The position numbers and the translations under genes are program-made. 64,000 bases of DNA, from assembly GCA_004173455.1 (NCBI GenBank), contig SECL01000005.1, forward strand, positions 1-64,000, read 5' to 3'. Numbering within the stretch: position 1 is the first letter of the stretch; every line of letters begins with the position of its first letter. This DNA is from Moraxellaceae bacterium (GTDB lineage Bacteria > Pseudomonadota > Gammaproteobacteria > Pseudomonadales > Moraxellaceae). Positions 8,991 through 16,769 of this stretch are shown in pieces. The notes under the pieces were generated by a model. It made no database searches, was not told where the DNA came from, and saw only the letters and a list, made by a program, of their open reading frames with translations.

Positions 8991-9315
8991 CCTTTACTAC
9001 CTTCTTTGACGTATGAACGGTACTAGGCAGCAAGGCAAATGTTTTTTCCAGATTTCTAGTATAGAAATTCATTACAGAGTGGTCTGCTGTAAATAATGGA
9101 ACACCAACTATAGTAGCCATTTCCAAGACGGCACCAATTGCACATCCCATGTCACCCTGTTCAGCACGCTGCACCAATCCGCGTGACACACCGGCACGCT
9201 CGGCCAATTGTTCTATCGTCATTTTACGTTCAATCCGTGCATTATGGATCATAAGACCCAGTACCCGTGCTACTTCCCGGCTATGGCGTGAATAAGGTCG
9301 TGTAGAAGGTTTCAC
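8980..9315 (-). CDS. hipB: HipB-like XRE-family antitoxin
   Basis: A 111-residue DNA-binding antitoxin that should neutralise HipA and repress the operon. An XRE helix-turn-helix spans about residues 33-70 (MTIEQLAERAGVSRGLVQRAE), followed by a short carboxy tail. The start is GTG, with a GGGAAA ribosome site 9 bases upstream. No in-frame ATG lies before the helix-turn-helix other than within it. A palindromic site ATGAT-N10-ATCAT lies 45 bases upstream and is a plausible operator. It is the first gene of the pair, ahead of hipA, as in Escherichia coli. Confidence 0.88.
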   Translation of the reverse strand: MKPSTRPYSRHSREVARVLGLMIHNARIERKMTIEQLAERAGVSRGLVQRAEQGDMGCAIGAVLEMATIVGVPLFTADHSVMNFYTRNLEKTFALLPSTVHTSKKVVKDDF

Positions 9316-9359
9316 AATAGTAGTTTCCCTGACTTATTAATGATGCTTTTGGTGCTAAA

Positions 9360-9379
9360 ATGATTCATTAATAGATCAT
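9360..9379. promoter_or_regulatory. Candidate HipB operator (inverted repeat)
   Basis: ATGAT and ATCAT are separated by TCATTAATAG, an AT-rich imperfect palindrome in the hipBA promoter region. HipB-type repressors bind such palindromes upstream of their own operon. No binding data; the call rests on symmetry and place. Confidence 0.4.
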
Positions 9380-9557
9380 TTATATTTAAATTTTACCATA
9401 GTAAGTAAATTTTTTAACCTATTATAACAATGTAAAATTAATGCAGGAAATACATACTGGCCTTATGGATTAGCGCTGTTCGATGAATCTTACGATATTG
9501 CACCCAATATGACGTGTATCACTGGCCCTACTACCTTCTGATTGATCACAGCCATGC

Positions 9558-9563
9558 TATAAT
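9558..9563 (+). promoter_or_regulatory. -10 element (TATAAT) of the yhfG-like gene
   Basis: A perfect TATAAT lies 50 bases before the ATG of the small yhfG-like gene. A poor -35 candidate (TTCTGA) lies 16 bases upstream. Together with the AGAGG ribosome site this supports the small gene as real. Confidence 0.5.
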
Positions 9564-9612
9564 AAAAAGTACAAAGCATATCTGAGTAATATTTATTTTA
9601 AAGAGGTCATTT

Positions 9613-9813
9613 ATGCTAAATAGTGCTGAAGAAAGAAAAAAGTATATTGAGGCGACACGTTTGAAAAACTATCGTGCAAGCATGGTACTAGAAGGAATAT
9701 CTTCTAATCATGAAAGTGCTTCACTGTCAAAAAGTCAATTAATTCAGAAATACAAAAATATTGGTAATAAATATAGGTCATGCTGGTCAATTGATGATGT
9801 ACCAGTATGGTGA
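9613..9813 (+). CDS. YhfG-like (DUF2559) small protein, orphan Fic-antitoxin-type
   Basis: A 66-residue basic protein. The pattern RLKNYRASMVLEGIS followed by a Leu-Ser-x-x-x-Leu-x-x-x-Tyr helix (SLSKSQLIQKYKNIG) resembles the YhfG/DUF2559 family. YhfG is encoded next to the AMP-transferase Fic in enterobacteria and acts as its antitoxin. No fic gene is adjacent here, so if the family call is right this copy is an orphan, perhaps left after loss of the toxin or acting on a toxin elsewhere. A good AGAGG ribosome site and a TATAAT box precede it. The short length makes the family call moderate. Confidence 0.6.
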   Translation: MLNSAEERKKYIEATRLKNYRASMVLEGISSNHESASLSKSQLIQKYKNIGNKYRSCWSIDDVPVW

Positions 9814-10068
9814 AACTGGTGATAACAAACTGCACATATTCTTTTATTATAAAATAGCATTCACTGATAACTGACGCCCCCTTCCATCCGCTCTATTTCA
9901 GGCCAAAGAGTATAAAAGCGTGTACAAATCCGTGTACAAAATTATTCAGGATTTGATAATATCGCATTGGACGGCATAAGACACAAAAATTTATAAATAC
10001 ATGTTTTTTAAATTTATTATTAAATTTATTGGACAGCATTGGATGTTCTAAAACAGGTTTTAACGATT
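9814..10068. other. Gene-free junction region with direct repeats, probable integrase arm sites
   Basis: No gene is visible. Two copies of CGTGTACAAA (9919-9928 and 9931-9940) lie 12 bases apart. ATTGGACGGCAT and ATTGGACAGCAT occur at 9966-9977 and 10028-10039. Short direct repeats next to a tRNA-derived junction are what P4-type integrases use as arm-binding sites. This is inferred from position and repetition. Confidence 0.45.
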
Positions 10069-10113
10069 ATGGGGTGCAAGGGGTCGAAGGTTCAAATCCT
10101 TTCGTTCCGACCA
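10069..10113 (+). other. 3' fragment of tRNA-Pro(GGG): putative attR of the integrated element
   Basis: The stretch runs from the anticodon loop (ATGGGGT) through a T arm (GAAGG-TTCAAAT-CCTTT) and acceptor strand CGTTCCG to ACCA. It matches the 3' half of tRNA-Pro(GGG), E. coli proL type. Upstream of the loop there is no complementary anticodon stem, D arm or 5' acceptor strand (CGGAACG), so this is not a functional tRNA. A 3' tRNA fragment in this orientation is the distal crossover scar of an element whose intact tRNA copy would lie to the left, outside the window. Confidence 0.75.
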
Positions 10114-10340
10114 ATAAAATCAATGAGTTATGATAATAAAACTTTCGGCTAAACTTCTAAAATCTTAGAAATCAATTTCTAGTTGCCAATTAAGATTAGC
10201 TTGCCTAGTACCTTGTTGGACTAAATTGTACGAAGATTGCGGCTAACTTTAAAGGGTATAATAGTTTCCCCTCTTGAATCACTCAATAACAATGATGTTC
10301 CTGCTTCTATTTATCTAGCCTTGCTCACTTTATTCTGTAA

Positions 10341-10490
10341 CTAAATCAAAGAAATTGCCTCCACATACCCATAGGTATTCAACCCACCATCCAGACCAAT
10401 TGGGTCACTCTGCAAATACCGTCCTGTGGCCGGTTCATAATCCTTAAGATCGTTATAAAATACGACTAACTCAACCTCATAATAATAAAC
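10341..10490 (-). pseudogene. Rhs core tip remnant without toxin
   Basis: Leftward frame with KDYEPATGRY, then LQSDPIGLDGGLNTYGYV, the conserved Rhs repeat-associated core, ending EAISLI and a TAG stop. The C-terminal toxin is gone: the frame stops a few residues after the core. It shares an 86-base repeat with the Rhs tip further right. It is the oldest, decayed member of a displaced array. Confidence 0.8.
10362..10447 (-). repeat. 86-bp direct repeat, copy 1 (Rhs core tip)
   Basis: Aligns without gaps to 11578-11663; both encode the ATGRYLQSDPIGLDGG core. Homology of this kind drives exchange of Rhs toxin tips. Confidence 0.85.
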
Positions 10491-10506
10491 TGTATAACGC
10501 AAATAA

Positions 10507-11121
10507 CTACAATTCTTTGCATTTTAATAAATAAAACGAATAAAGATTATTTAATCGCTTATAAGATTTCTCATCGGTCATAATGGCTACAGGATGCCAA
10601 GGAAATGATTCTGGATTTCTTTCATTATTGATTTGGCAATAACTCTGACATTCTTCAAGTAAAGAAAATAGTCCCCATTTATTAATGATATCAGTTTCTG
10701 AGTTATACATCTCCTCGAAAGAAGCAAGTGGAAATATACCATCATAAGAAGCAGCAGCACCACCAACGTCATTTAATTCCCACCCTAATAATATTAAATT
10801 GGATATATCTTTTAATATACTTGCATCAATATTATTTTCATCCTTATAAAATTCATCTTGAACAGCTCTAAACTTTGGATAAAGATCTCTTAATGCTAAA
10901 GCTTCTAGTCCCTTATCATTAACTAACTGAACAGAAAATCCATCCGTTACTTTATAACCCGCCGCTCCTATATGAGTTGGAGCAAAGAAATGAACTATTT
11001 CCGCTATAGAGTCATAATGATCAAAATCAACCTCAGACCACTCTTCATCACATAGTAATAATCGTCTACCTTTGAATATAGGGGGAAAGCATATTGACAT
11101 ATATTGTAAATTTAGATTCAT
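10507..11121 (-). CDS. Putative immunity protein for the adjacent Rhs toxin
   Basis: A 204-residue soluble acidic protein with no signal peptide and no family that I can name. It starts 27 bases after the Rhs toxin tip and is read the same way, the position of the cognate immunity gene in every Rhs locus. AT-rich codon use is typical of such cassettes. By analogy it would bind and neutralise the toxin end encoded next to it. Motifs seen: WHPVAIMTDEKSYKRLN near the end and LILLGWELNDVGGAAA in the middle. Function is inferred from position only. Confidence 0.6.
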   Translation of the reverse strand: MNLNLQYMSICFPPIFKGRRLLLCDEEWSEVDFDHYDSIAEIVHFFAPTHIGAAGYKVTDGFSVQLVNDKGLEALALRDLYPKFRAVQDEFYKDENNIDASILKDISNLILLGWELNDVGGAAASYDGIFPLASFEEMYNSETDIINKWGLFSLLEECQSYCQINNERNPESFPWHPVAIMTDEKSYKRLNNLYSFYLLKCKEL

Positions 11122-11148
11122 TTACAATCGACTCCAATTTATTAATGG

Positions 11149-11685
11149 TCATGGATATGAAGGAGGATATCCTTTCCCATTCAGATTCACTGCCATAGCC
11201 GGATTTGGTTGATAAAAGTAATGATGCCCTGCAATCGCATTAGATTGTTGCCATTTACAACTACAATCTCTAGAATCTTGCACTACTCTGAATAATTTAT
11301 AATGCTCATTGCCTGTGCCCGTACGAGTACCATCTGTACCTCTTACAGAAGTTTTTGGTCCTTGATAACCTACTGTACCGACAGGATAAGGAAAACAAGG
11401 TGGGCATTTGCCATCATGGCATGCATCATAAATTGCTGCGCCAACCAATATCCCCCCACCAATTAGATCACCCACAGGAATAGGGCCATCAGCAACGGCG
11501 GCACCCACAGCAAATGGAATAGCCTTAGAAAAAGCATCTAATCCTTTAGGATCAACCAGCATTAAAGGATTAGCAGACACATACCCATAGGTATTCAAGC
11601 CACCATCTAAACCAATTGGGTCGGATTGCAGGTAACGTCCAGTAGCAGGATCATAATCCCTAAAGTAGTTATGGAAGGTGCCCAC
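11149..11685 (-). CDS. Rhs tip: core fragment fused to C-terminal toxin domain (displaced, orphan)
   Basis: A 178-residue fragment. Residues 1-50 are the Rhs repeat-associated core (YDPATGRYLQSDPIGLDGG, then NPLMLVDPKGLD), where Rhs proteins switch from conserved shell to variable toxin. Residues 51-95 contain a small hydrophobic pre-toxin segment and CHDGKCPPC. The rest (CSCKWQQ, HHYFYQPNP) is the toxin end, of no family I can name. The start is GTG with no real ribosome site, and the sequence before it runs straight from the stop of the immunity-like gene. It is therefore not a full gene but a spare tip usable by recombination with an intact rhs gene, none of which is in the window. Confidence 0.75.
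   Translation of the reverse strand: MGTFHNYFRDYDPATGRYLQSDPIGLDGGLNTYGYVSANPLMLVDPKGLDAFSKAIPFAVGAAVADGPIPVGDLIGGGILVGAAIYDACHDGKCPPCFPYPVGTVGYQGPKTSVRGTDGTRTGTGNEHYKLFRVVQDSRDCSCKWQQSNAIAGHHYFYQPNPAMAVNLNGKGYPPSYP
11578..11663 (-). repeat. 86-bp direct repeat, copy 2 (Rhs core tip)
   Basis: Partner of 10362-10447; encodes the same Rhs core residues in the intact toxin tip. Confidence 0.85.
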
Positions 11686-11703
11686 CTCGGAATAAAAAGT
11701 AGT

Positions 11704-11928
11704 CTAACTTTTTCTATTTTTAAAAATTAGAGGATCACTTATATCTTTATGACTCCACATAACCAATCCAAAGGGCTTTGCCTCAATCATAACTCCTTGT
11801 TCATCTACGCCCCAATTTTGCATGTCCTCAGAAAGCTCTATAATTGAAACAACTGTACCAATAGTTTTCCTATGTTCAATTAACACCCCATCACCTATTT
11901 TAATAATTTCTCCTGTTAAGTAATTCAT
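11704..11928 (-). CDS. Small Rhs-associated immunity-like protein (orphan)
   Basis: A 74-residue soluble protein starting MNYLTGEIIKIGDGV. The pattern of strands (VLIEHRKTIGTVVSII) with ...WGVDEQGVMIEAKPFGLVMW resembles small beta-rich immunity proteins found beside polymorphic toxins. The start at 11928 has AAGGA 8 bases ahead; a longer frame to 11958 lacks one. It lies directly upstream of the displaced Rhs tip and in the same frame. It would have followed an earlier toxin tip that has since been lost, so it is probably an orphan immunity gene kept for protection from kin. Confidence 0.6.
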   Translation of the reverse strand: MNYLTGEIIKIGDGVLIEHRKTIGTVVSIIELSEDMQNWGVDEQGVMIEAKPFGLVMWSHKDISDPLIFKNRKS

Positions 11929-12177
11929 TACCCATTCCTTATTAAATAAATGGCTCAATGGGAATCATAGCAGGTATTAATTAATTAACTTTGAAACATA
12001 TTTCTGTTTTACCAAAAATATTTACATTATTGAGGTGAGTTTTTTGAGGTTTTCTTTGCAACAAAGATATTATGATGTAAACCATATACGCCATGATGCA
12101 TTTCATTATCTAGAATAGTAAAACTTCTGCTAAAATTCCATTTTTTAAACCAGATACCTTATAGGTAGGGGCATGGT

Positions 12178-13209
12178 ATGGATCCGCGCAGTGAAGTAAT
12201 TTTACGGCAGCTTGATTTTTTTCAGGGTGACGTATTACTGGCAGGTCTGCCAGCCGATCAGTTGATGTATAAGCTAATACCCAAAGTGAGCAGTCTATGC
12301 GCTTGGTCGTGGCACTTTGGGGATTATACTGCATTAAATCAGCTTGGCAGTGAGTGTCATTTTTCAGCCGAACCTCCCGAGCAGCAATTTGATCAGGCCA
12401 TTATTTTTTTGCCCAAGTCTAAAGAGCTAACCGATTACCTATTACAACGTATTGCTAGCCGGCTAAAGCCACAAGGTCAAATTTTTCTGGTGGGTGAAAA
12501 ACGTGCTGGCATTGAGCGTGCATCAAAGCAGTTACAACCTTTTGGTAAAACCTTGAAGCTAGATAGCGCACGGCATTGCCAGCTGTGGCAATGTATTTTG
12601 TCTGGGGCAGTGAGTGACAAGCCACTGCCGGACTGGGCCAAAACTATTGTGCTAGAGCAATTTAATAAGCTTAAAGTAGTGAGCTTACCCGGTGTGTTCA
12701 GCCATGGTCATCTAGATAACGGCACTGCCCTGTTGCTACAACATTTGGATCAATTACCTAAAGGTGATTTGCTGGATTTTGGCTGTGGCACTGGAGTGAT
12801 CGGCTGTTTCTTAAAGAAAAAATATCCTGCACAAACAGTACATTTTCTGGATGTGGATGCATTTGCCTTGGCCGCCACTCGTTTAAGTCTGGCTGCCAAC
12901 CAGATCGATGAAAATGAGGGTGTCCAGTTAATTGCTGGCGGCGGTATTGTAGATGCTCCACAAAATTTGGCAGCTATTATCAGCAATCCACCATTTCATC
13001 AAGGTATTCACACCAGCTATCAGGCCAGTGAAGATTTATTTCGTCAGGCAGCTTTACACCTCGAGAATACTCGAAAAGTTAAAGGTGAATTAAGAATTGT
13101 GGCCAATAGCTTTTTAAAATATCCACCGCTGCTGCAACAGCGTTTTGGGCATTGTCATACTTTGGCACAAGGTCATGGCTTTTATGTTTATCAAGCCATA
13201 CGCAATTAG
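12178..13209 (+). CDS. rsmC: 16S rRNA (guanine-1207-N2)-methyltransferase RsmC
   Basis: A 343-residue enzyme that methylates G1207 of 16S rRNA in the 30S subunit using S-adenosylmethionine. The amino-terminal half (MDPRSEVILRQL...) is the degenerate RsmC_N domain, and the carboxy-terminal half is a Rossmann methyltransferase. LLDFGCGTGVIGCFL (about 195-209) is the AdoMet-binding loop, and ISNPPFHQG (about 274-282) is the N-methyltransferase NPPF catalytic motif. Length is normal. It stands alone, reading rightward out of the Rhs region, and is the first clearly core gene in the window. Confidence 0.95.
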   Translation: MDPRSEVILRQLDFFQGDVLLAGLPADQLMYKLIPKVSSLCAWSWHFGDYTALNQLGSECHFSAEPPEQQFDQAIIFLPKSKELTDYLLQRIASRLKPQGQIFLVGEKRAGIERASKQLQPFGKTLKLDSARHCQLWQCILSGAVSDKPLPDWAKTIVLEQFNKLKVVSLPGVFSHGHLDNGTALLLQHLDQLPKGDLLDFGCGTGVIGCFLKKKYPAQTVHFLDVDAFALAATRLSLAANQIDENEGVQLIAGGGIVDAPQNLAAIISNPPFHQGIHTSYQASEDLFRQAALHLENTRKVKGELRIVANSFLKYPPLLQQRFGHCHTLAQGHGFYVYQAIRN

Positions 13210-13442
13210 TCTGGTGCAACAACTAAATATTTAGATGTTGCGTTTAATCAACTCATGCAACAGATATTTTTATCCGAATATTTTTCTAATGACCTGCAAG
13301 GTGAGGCATATTCTGTTTGGGTATTAGGAAGCTAAGCTCATTTAAGCGTGAATAGTAGATTTGATTTTGGCAAAACAGGAGGAATTTTATTATAGCCAAC
13401 TATTCCGCGTTCAATAGGCGGCAAATAACAGTATGCTGGCTA

Positions 13443-13844
13443 TCAGTTTTTATGATCTTCTGTTCTTTCCTCTATTTCCTCATAAGCTTCTTTGGCTAAT
13501 TGCTGATACTTTTCTTTAAATTTTTCCAGCGCAGCTGCATCCATATCCTCCAGATTCAATAAACTATTGTCGGCGGTTTGCTTGACTCGAATCAGCTCAT
13601 CCAGCTTAAGCTGAATAGCAGTAGTATCTGTGTTTTGGGTATTTTGAATTAAAAAGACCATTAAAAAAGTAACAATCGTGGTGCTTGTATTAATGACAAG
13701 TTGCCACGTGTCACTATAATGGAAAATCGGACCTGAAACTGCCCAGACGATCACCACCAGTGTGGCTATTAAAAAAGTAGCTGGCCGACCTGAATATTTA
13801 GCAGCTTGCTTCGCTAGTGTTTCGTACATGCTTCCCATACTCAT
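13443..13844 (-). CDS. Low-affinity iron permease family protein
   Basis: A 133-residue membrane protein of the Iron_permease family (Pfam PF04120). Two hydrophobic segments, at about 23-42 (ATFLIATLVVIVWAV) and 48-70, are separated by the FHYSDTWQLVINT motif that marks the family. A charged helical tail (VKQTADN through EEIEERTEDHKN) extends into the cytoplasm. Members were named from fungal Fet4, but most bacterial ones are short and of unproven transport activity. Monocistronic, facing rsmC convergently. Confidence 0.85.
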   Translation of the reverse strand: MSMGSMYETLAKQAAKYSGRPATFLIATLVVIVWAVSGPIFHYSDTWQLVINTSTTIVTFLMVFLIQNTQNTDTTAIQLKLDELIRVKQTADNSLLNLEDMDAAALEKFKEKYQQLAKEAYEEIEERTEDHKN

Positions 13845-14119
13845 GATTTGATCCTATTTTCTTTTATATCCTGTTTAAAATAATCTTAAATTCCATTAAC
13901 AGAAGCGAGTATAGTTTCTTTATAATTTGTTGATTAAAAGTGACTTAAAGCTCATGATTACCGGGAAGATAACAACATAAAAAATATTTACTCAGCGCTT
14001 GTTATGATCCCTTGTACATTGTAGATTTCACTCCATTTAAAGATTAAGTAAGGCTTTTTAAAATACTAATCGAACTTGTTTTCAGACACTAAATTCAAAG
14101 ATCTCATCGGGAGTAAACA

Positions 14120-14287
14120 ATGAAAGTTAAAAAGATGCCAGCGTTTTTAGAGCGGAATCATCTCGCTCTGCATCCGCTATTGCATAAAAGCGGTGTACAT
14201 CAAAAGCAGGATACTGACGTTGCTAGAATGCGTGAGCGCCGCGCGACCAAGCAACGCCTTAAAAAGAATTTGTGGGAGGGAATGTAA
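14120..14287 (+). CDS. Conserved-looking 55-aa basic protein
   Basis: A short gene (MKVKKMPAFLERNHLALHPL at the start, NLWEGM at the end). It has a GGGAGT ribosome site 7 bases ahead of the ATG and is followed within 45 bases by a strong terminator. The product is rich in Arg, Lys and His, has no membrane segment and ends in a very basic helix, suggesting binding to RNA or ribosomes. I cannot name the family. The tidy promoter-to-terminator context and protein-like composition support it as a real gene. Confidence 0.65.
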   Translation: MKVKKMPAFLERNHLALHPLLHKSGVHQKQDTDVARMRERRATKQRLKKNLWEGM

Positions 14288-14328
14288 ATGCATTCACATA
14301 TTCTATCTGCTCTAAATCCTATTAACAC

Positions 14329-14352
14329 AGCCGCAGCCAATGCGGCTTTTTT
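14329..14352 (+). terminator. Rho-independent terminator of the 55-aa gene
   Basis: AGCCGCA pairs with TGCGGCT around GCCAA, followed by six T. Confidence 0.85.
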
Positions 14353-14443
14353 ATGGATTGTTATAGGATAGCGTTGTATTGATTTATATTTTCAATATCT
14401 ATTCTTGCTTTTAACACGGCATTCAAACAGTTATTTTAAAGTC

Positions 14444-14470
14444 AAAAAAATAGCCGCACAAGGCGACTAT
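14444..14470 (-). terminator. Rho-independent terminator of ompA
   Basis: Read leftward, ATAG-CGC...GCG-CTAT with one mismatch ends in seven T, 33 bases after the ompA stop. Confidence 0.75.
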
Positions 14471-14502
14471 TTTTCTAGCATTTTACTGTTAAAACTTGAG
14501 GA

Positions 14503-15687
14503 TTACTCAGTAGTAGCAGTAGCAGACGGTGCAGTTGTTGGTGCAGTAGTCTGATCAGCAGGAGCCATTACAGTACGGCTACCAGTGATTACAGCATATA
14601 CACGACGGTTCATTGCACGACCTTCTTTGGTGTTGTTCGGTGCAATTGGACGATCCCATGCATAACCTTGGGTAGTCAGGCGGCTGCCATCAATACCGTA
14701 TTGGCCAACCAGCATAGATTTCACGGAATTAGCACGGGCCATAGACAGACGCTCGTTCAGTTTACGTGGACCAGTGTTGTCAGTATGACCTTCGATCATT
14801 GCAGTCGCATTTGGATACTCTTGCAGTTTCTGAGCAACTTTAGCAACTTCTGGCTTGTACTGTTCTTTGATATTAGATTTATTAGTATCAAAGAATACAC
14901 GAAGTTCCATTTTCAGGTCTTCGGTCAGCTGTTGTGGCTCAGGAGTTGGCTCAACCACTGGCTCAACCACTACTGGTGGTGGTGGAGCAACTGGCTCAAC
15001 CGGAGCAACTGGAGCAGCGGGTTTCAGGTGACCACCCAGTACCACTTGCAGGGCTGCAATAGCCTGACCTTCCCACCAATTGTTATCAAAGTTGTGGGTT
15101 GCACGCGCTTCAGTACGAAGGGTTAGTGCGTCATTCAATTGCCACAGTACACCGGCACCCAGATTACCAATGGTGTCATATGAACGATAGTCATAACCAG
15201 GATTGTCTACAGTGATACGGCTATAACCAGCACCAATCAGGCCGTACGGCTTAACTTTGCTATCGTAGTTACCAGTGAACACGTCAGTCGTTGCAATCAG
15301 GTTACCGCTTAAGGTTTCATGCTTGGCATCGTAAGGAACGCCGTCATAGCCTGGGCCACCAGCAATAGGGCCAGAATTGCGTTCATTATGCTGGGCATCG
15401 GCTTTAGTTTGTTGATATTCAACTTCTGCCTGCAACCATGGGGTCAGTTCCAGGCCAATAGCAGCACCAACAGATAGGTCATCAACCAGCGCAACACCAC
15501 CAGGAATAGTACCAGGTAATTGGTTAGTACCATTACGGTCTGTTAATGCATCGTTACGCATTTTGTCCTGAGTATCTTCTGGATACCAGTGATACCCCAA
15601 CATTAATGGAGTTACAGTTACACCTGCATTTGCGGCAGCAAATGGGGCTGCAACTAAGAGCGCGAGCGCAATACGAGTCAGTTTCAT
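14503..15687 (-). CDS. ompA: Outer membrane protein OmpA (Omp38 type)
   Basis: A 394-residue outer membrane protein. Signal peptide 1-21 ([21 protein letters not shown], cut after ANA). The eight-stranded beta-barrel spans about 22-215 and begins [13 protein letters not shown], as in Acinetobacter OmpA. A proline-rich hinge follows ([19 protein letters not shown]). The OmpA-like peptidoglycan-binding domain is at about 258-370, with the [10 protein letters not shown] and [17 protein letters not shown] motifs. It ends in a Thr/Ala-rich tail of about 25 residues. It anchors the outer membrane to the cell wall and acts as a slow porin. GGAGG precedes the ATG. It lies alone with its own terminator. 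Barrel loops are longer than in A. baumannii. Confidence 0.95.
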   Translation of the reverse strand: MKLTRIALALLVAAPFAAANAGVTVTPLMLGYHWYPEDTQDKMRNDALTDRNGTNQLPGTIPGGVALVDDLSVGAAIGLELTPWLQAEVEYQQTKADAQHNERNSGPIAGGPGYDGVPYDAKHETLSGNLIATTDVFTGNYDSKVKPYGLIGAGYSRITVDNPGYDYRSYDTIGNLGAGVLWQLNDALTLRTEARATHNFDNNWWEGQAIAALQVVLGGHLKPAAPVAPVEPVAPPPPVVVEPVVEPTPEPQQLTEDLKMELRVFFDTNKSNIKEQYKPEVAKVAQKLQEYPNATAMIEGHTDNTGPRKLNERLSMARANSVKSMLVGQYGIDGSRLTTQGYAWDRPIAPNNTKEGRAMNRRVYAVITGSRTVMAPADQTTAPTTAPSATATTE

Positions 15688-15751
15688 GGATTCCTCCAGA
15701 TGTTTAAAAAATTTGTTGTTCAGTCTTTAGCCTACTCGAATTTTCGGCTCG

Positions 15752-15780
15752 CTGGAATAGTTAAATAACTATTTTTCCAG
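15752..15780 (-). promoter_or_regulatory. Stem-loop in the ompA leader
   Basis: CTGG...AATAGTT pairs with AACTATT...CCAG with a small bulge, 65-93 bases before the ompA start and in a likely long 5' untranslated leader. Enterobacterial ompA mRNA is stabilised by a leader hairpin; a similar role here is inference. The rest of the 385-base gap (15688-16072) shows no gene. Confidence 0.45.
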
Positions 15781-16072
15781 CATTTTTAAGTCTTCATGCT
15801 ACACTAAGATTACTTCATTACCCAGTACCCGCTTCACAGGTGTGTTCCGAAGTAACTCCATAGAGCGAAGTATTGATAAAAATTTTTACATCTTCCGTTG
15901 CAGTTTAGTAAGTTTCACGTTGCAGAGTCAATACTTTGTATTCTTTAAAGAAATTTATTTTGTTTGCTTGCAAATGCGAATAAGCTATACTCCAAAAAAT
16001 CAAATAAGTGAATTAATTCAATAATATGATTTCTATTTGATAGCCAATAATATCTATTTGAGAACATTTAAA

Positions 16073-16642
16073 ATGCATTTTTCTAAAAAAATGACGGCTT
16101 TTACCTTGGTAGAACTCGTTACAGTGATAGCAGTTATTTCTATTCTTGTTGTCATTTCAGCACCTTTTTTTAATTCTTTGTTAAGAAGTTCTGAATCAAA
16201 CCAAGTATTTAACCGTTTTTATCCAGCACTTAGCGATGCGCGTACCCAAGCAGCGACATTGCATTATGCGGTTGGATTATGTGGCAGTAGTGATCAGGCC
16301 TCTTGTGATGACGACTGGAATAAAGGGGCGTTGCTATTTATTGATCAAAACCAGAATCGGGCACTGGATAACAACGAAACTATTCTTAACTATTATCCGA
16401 CCAATATTAAATACGGACAGGTCAGTTGGCGCGGTGCAGGAACAAGCCATTCACAAGTTTTACTGTATACCGCTGAGCGTGGACGTCTGGATATGAGCAA
16501 TGGCAGTTTCCAGTATTGTGCTCAAGAAAATTATTGGCACCGGATGATTATTTTACCCAAAATTGGTAATGCAAGATCATCAAAAGACAGTAACGGTGAT
16601 GGAATTCATGAAACTGCAAGTGGTACTAATATCAGTTGCTAA
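16073..16642 (+). CDS. Type IV pilus minor pseudopilin, FimT/GspH family
   Basis: A 189-residue pseudopilin. The prepilin leader MHFSKKMTA is followed by FTLVELVTVIAVISILVV, with Glu at +5 and the hydrophobic helix typical of class III signal sequences. A GspH/FimT beta domain follows, with CGSSDQASCDDDW and a final ISC that could form disulphides. FimT binds DNA and helps natural transformation in related bacteria. It lies alone, not with the usual minor pilins fimU/pilV/pilW/pilX/pilE, as some fimT copies do in Acinetobacter. The ATG at 16073 is preferred over an upstream TTG at 16037. Confidence 0.85.
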   Translation: MHFSKKMTAFTLVELVTVIAVISILVVISAPFFNSLLRSSESNQVFNRFYPALSDARTQAATLHYAVGLCGSSDQASCDDDWNKGALLFIDQNQNRALDNNETILNYYPTNIKYGQVSWRGAGTSHSQVLLYTAERGRLDMSNGSFQYCAQENYWHRMIILPKIGNARSSKDSNGDGIHETASGTNISC

Positions 16643-16769
16643 ATCAATAGCATGGCGTCAATTTCCTGATTTATTGCCGTGAATGCCTATATTTTTTGTA
16701 TACTATGCCCATTTTATATCAGGTGCGCCTGTTACTTTTTATTCTGGGTGCCCATGTTAGGAGTGGAAT

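Noticed and set aside
6612-9531. Identical 16-mer GTATCACTGGCCCTAC in the integrase gene (6612-6627) and before the yhfG-like gene (9516-9531).
   Set aside because: About one shared 16-mer pair is expected by chance in 64 kb, and the flanks do not match. Not treated as an attachment repeat.
10069-10113. Functional tRNA-Pro gene.
   Set aside because: No 5' acceptor strand, D arm or anticodon stem partner; only the 3' half is present.
15842-16024. 60-residue frame upstream of fimT.
   Set aside because: No ribosome site, low-complexity hydrophobic translation, and lies in the ompA/fimT promoter gap.
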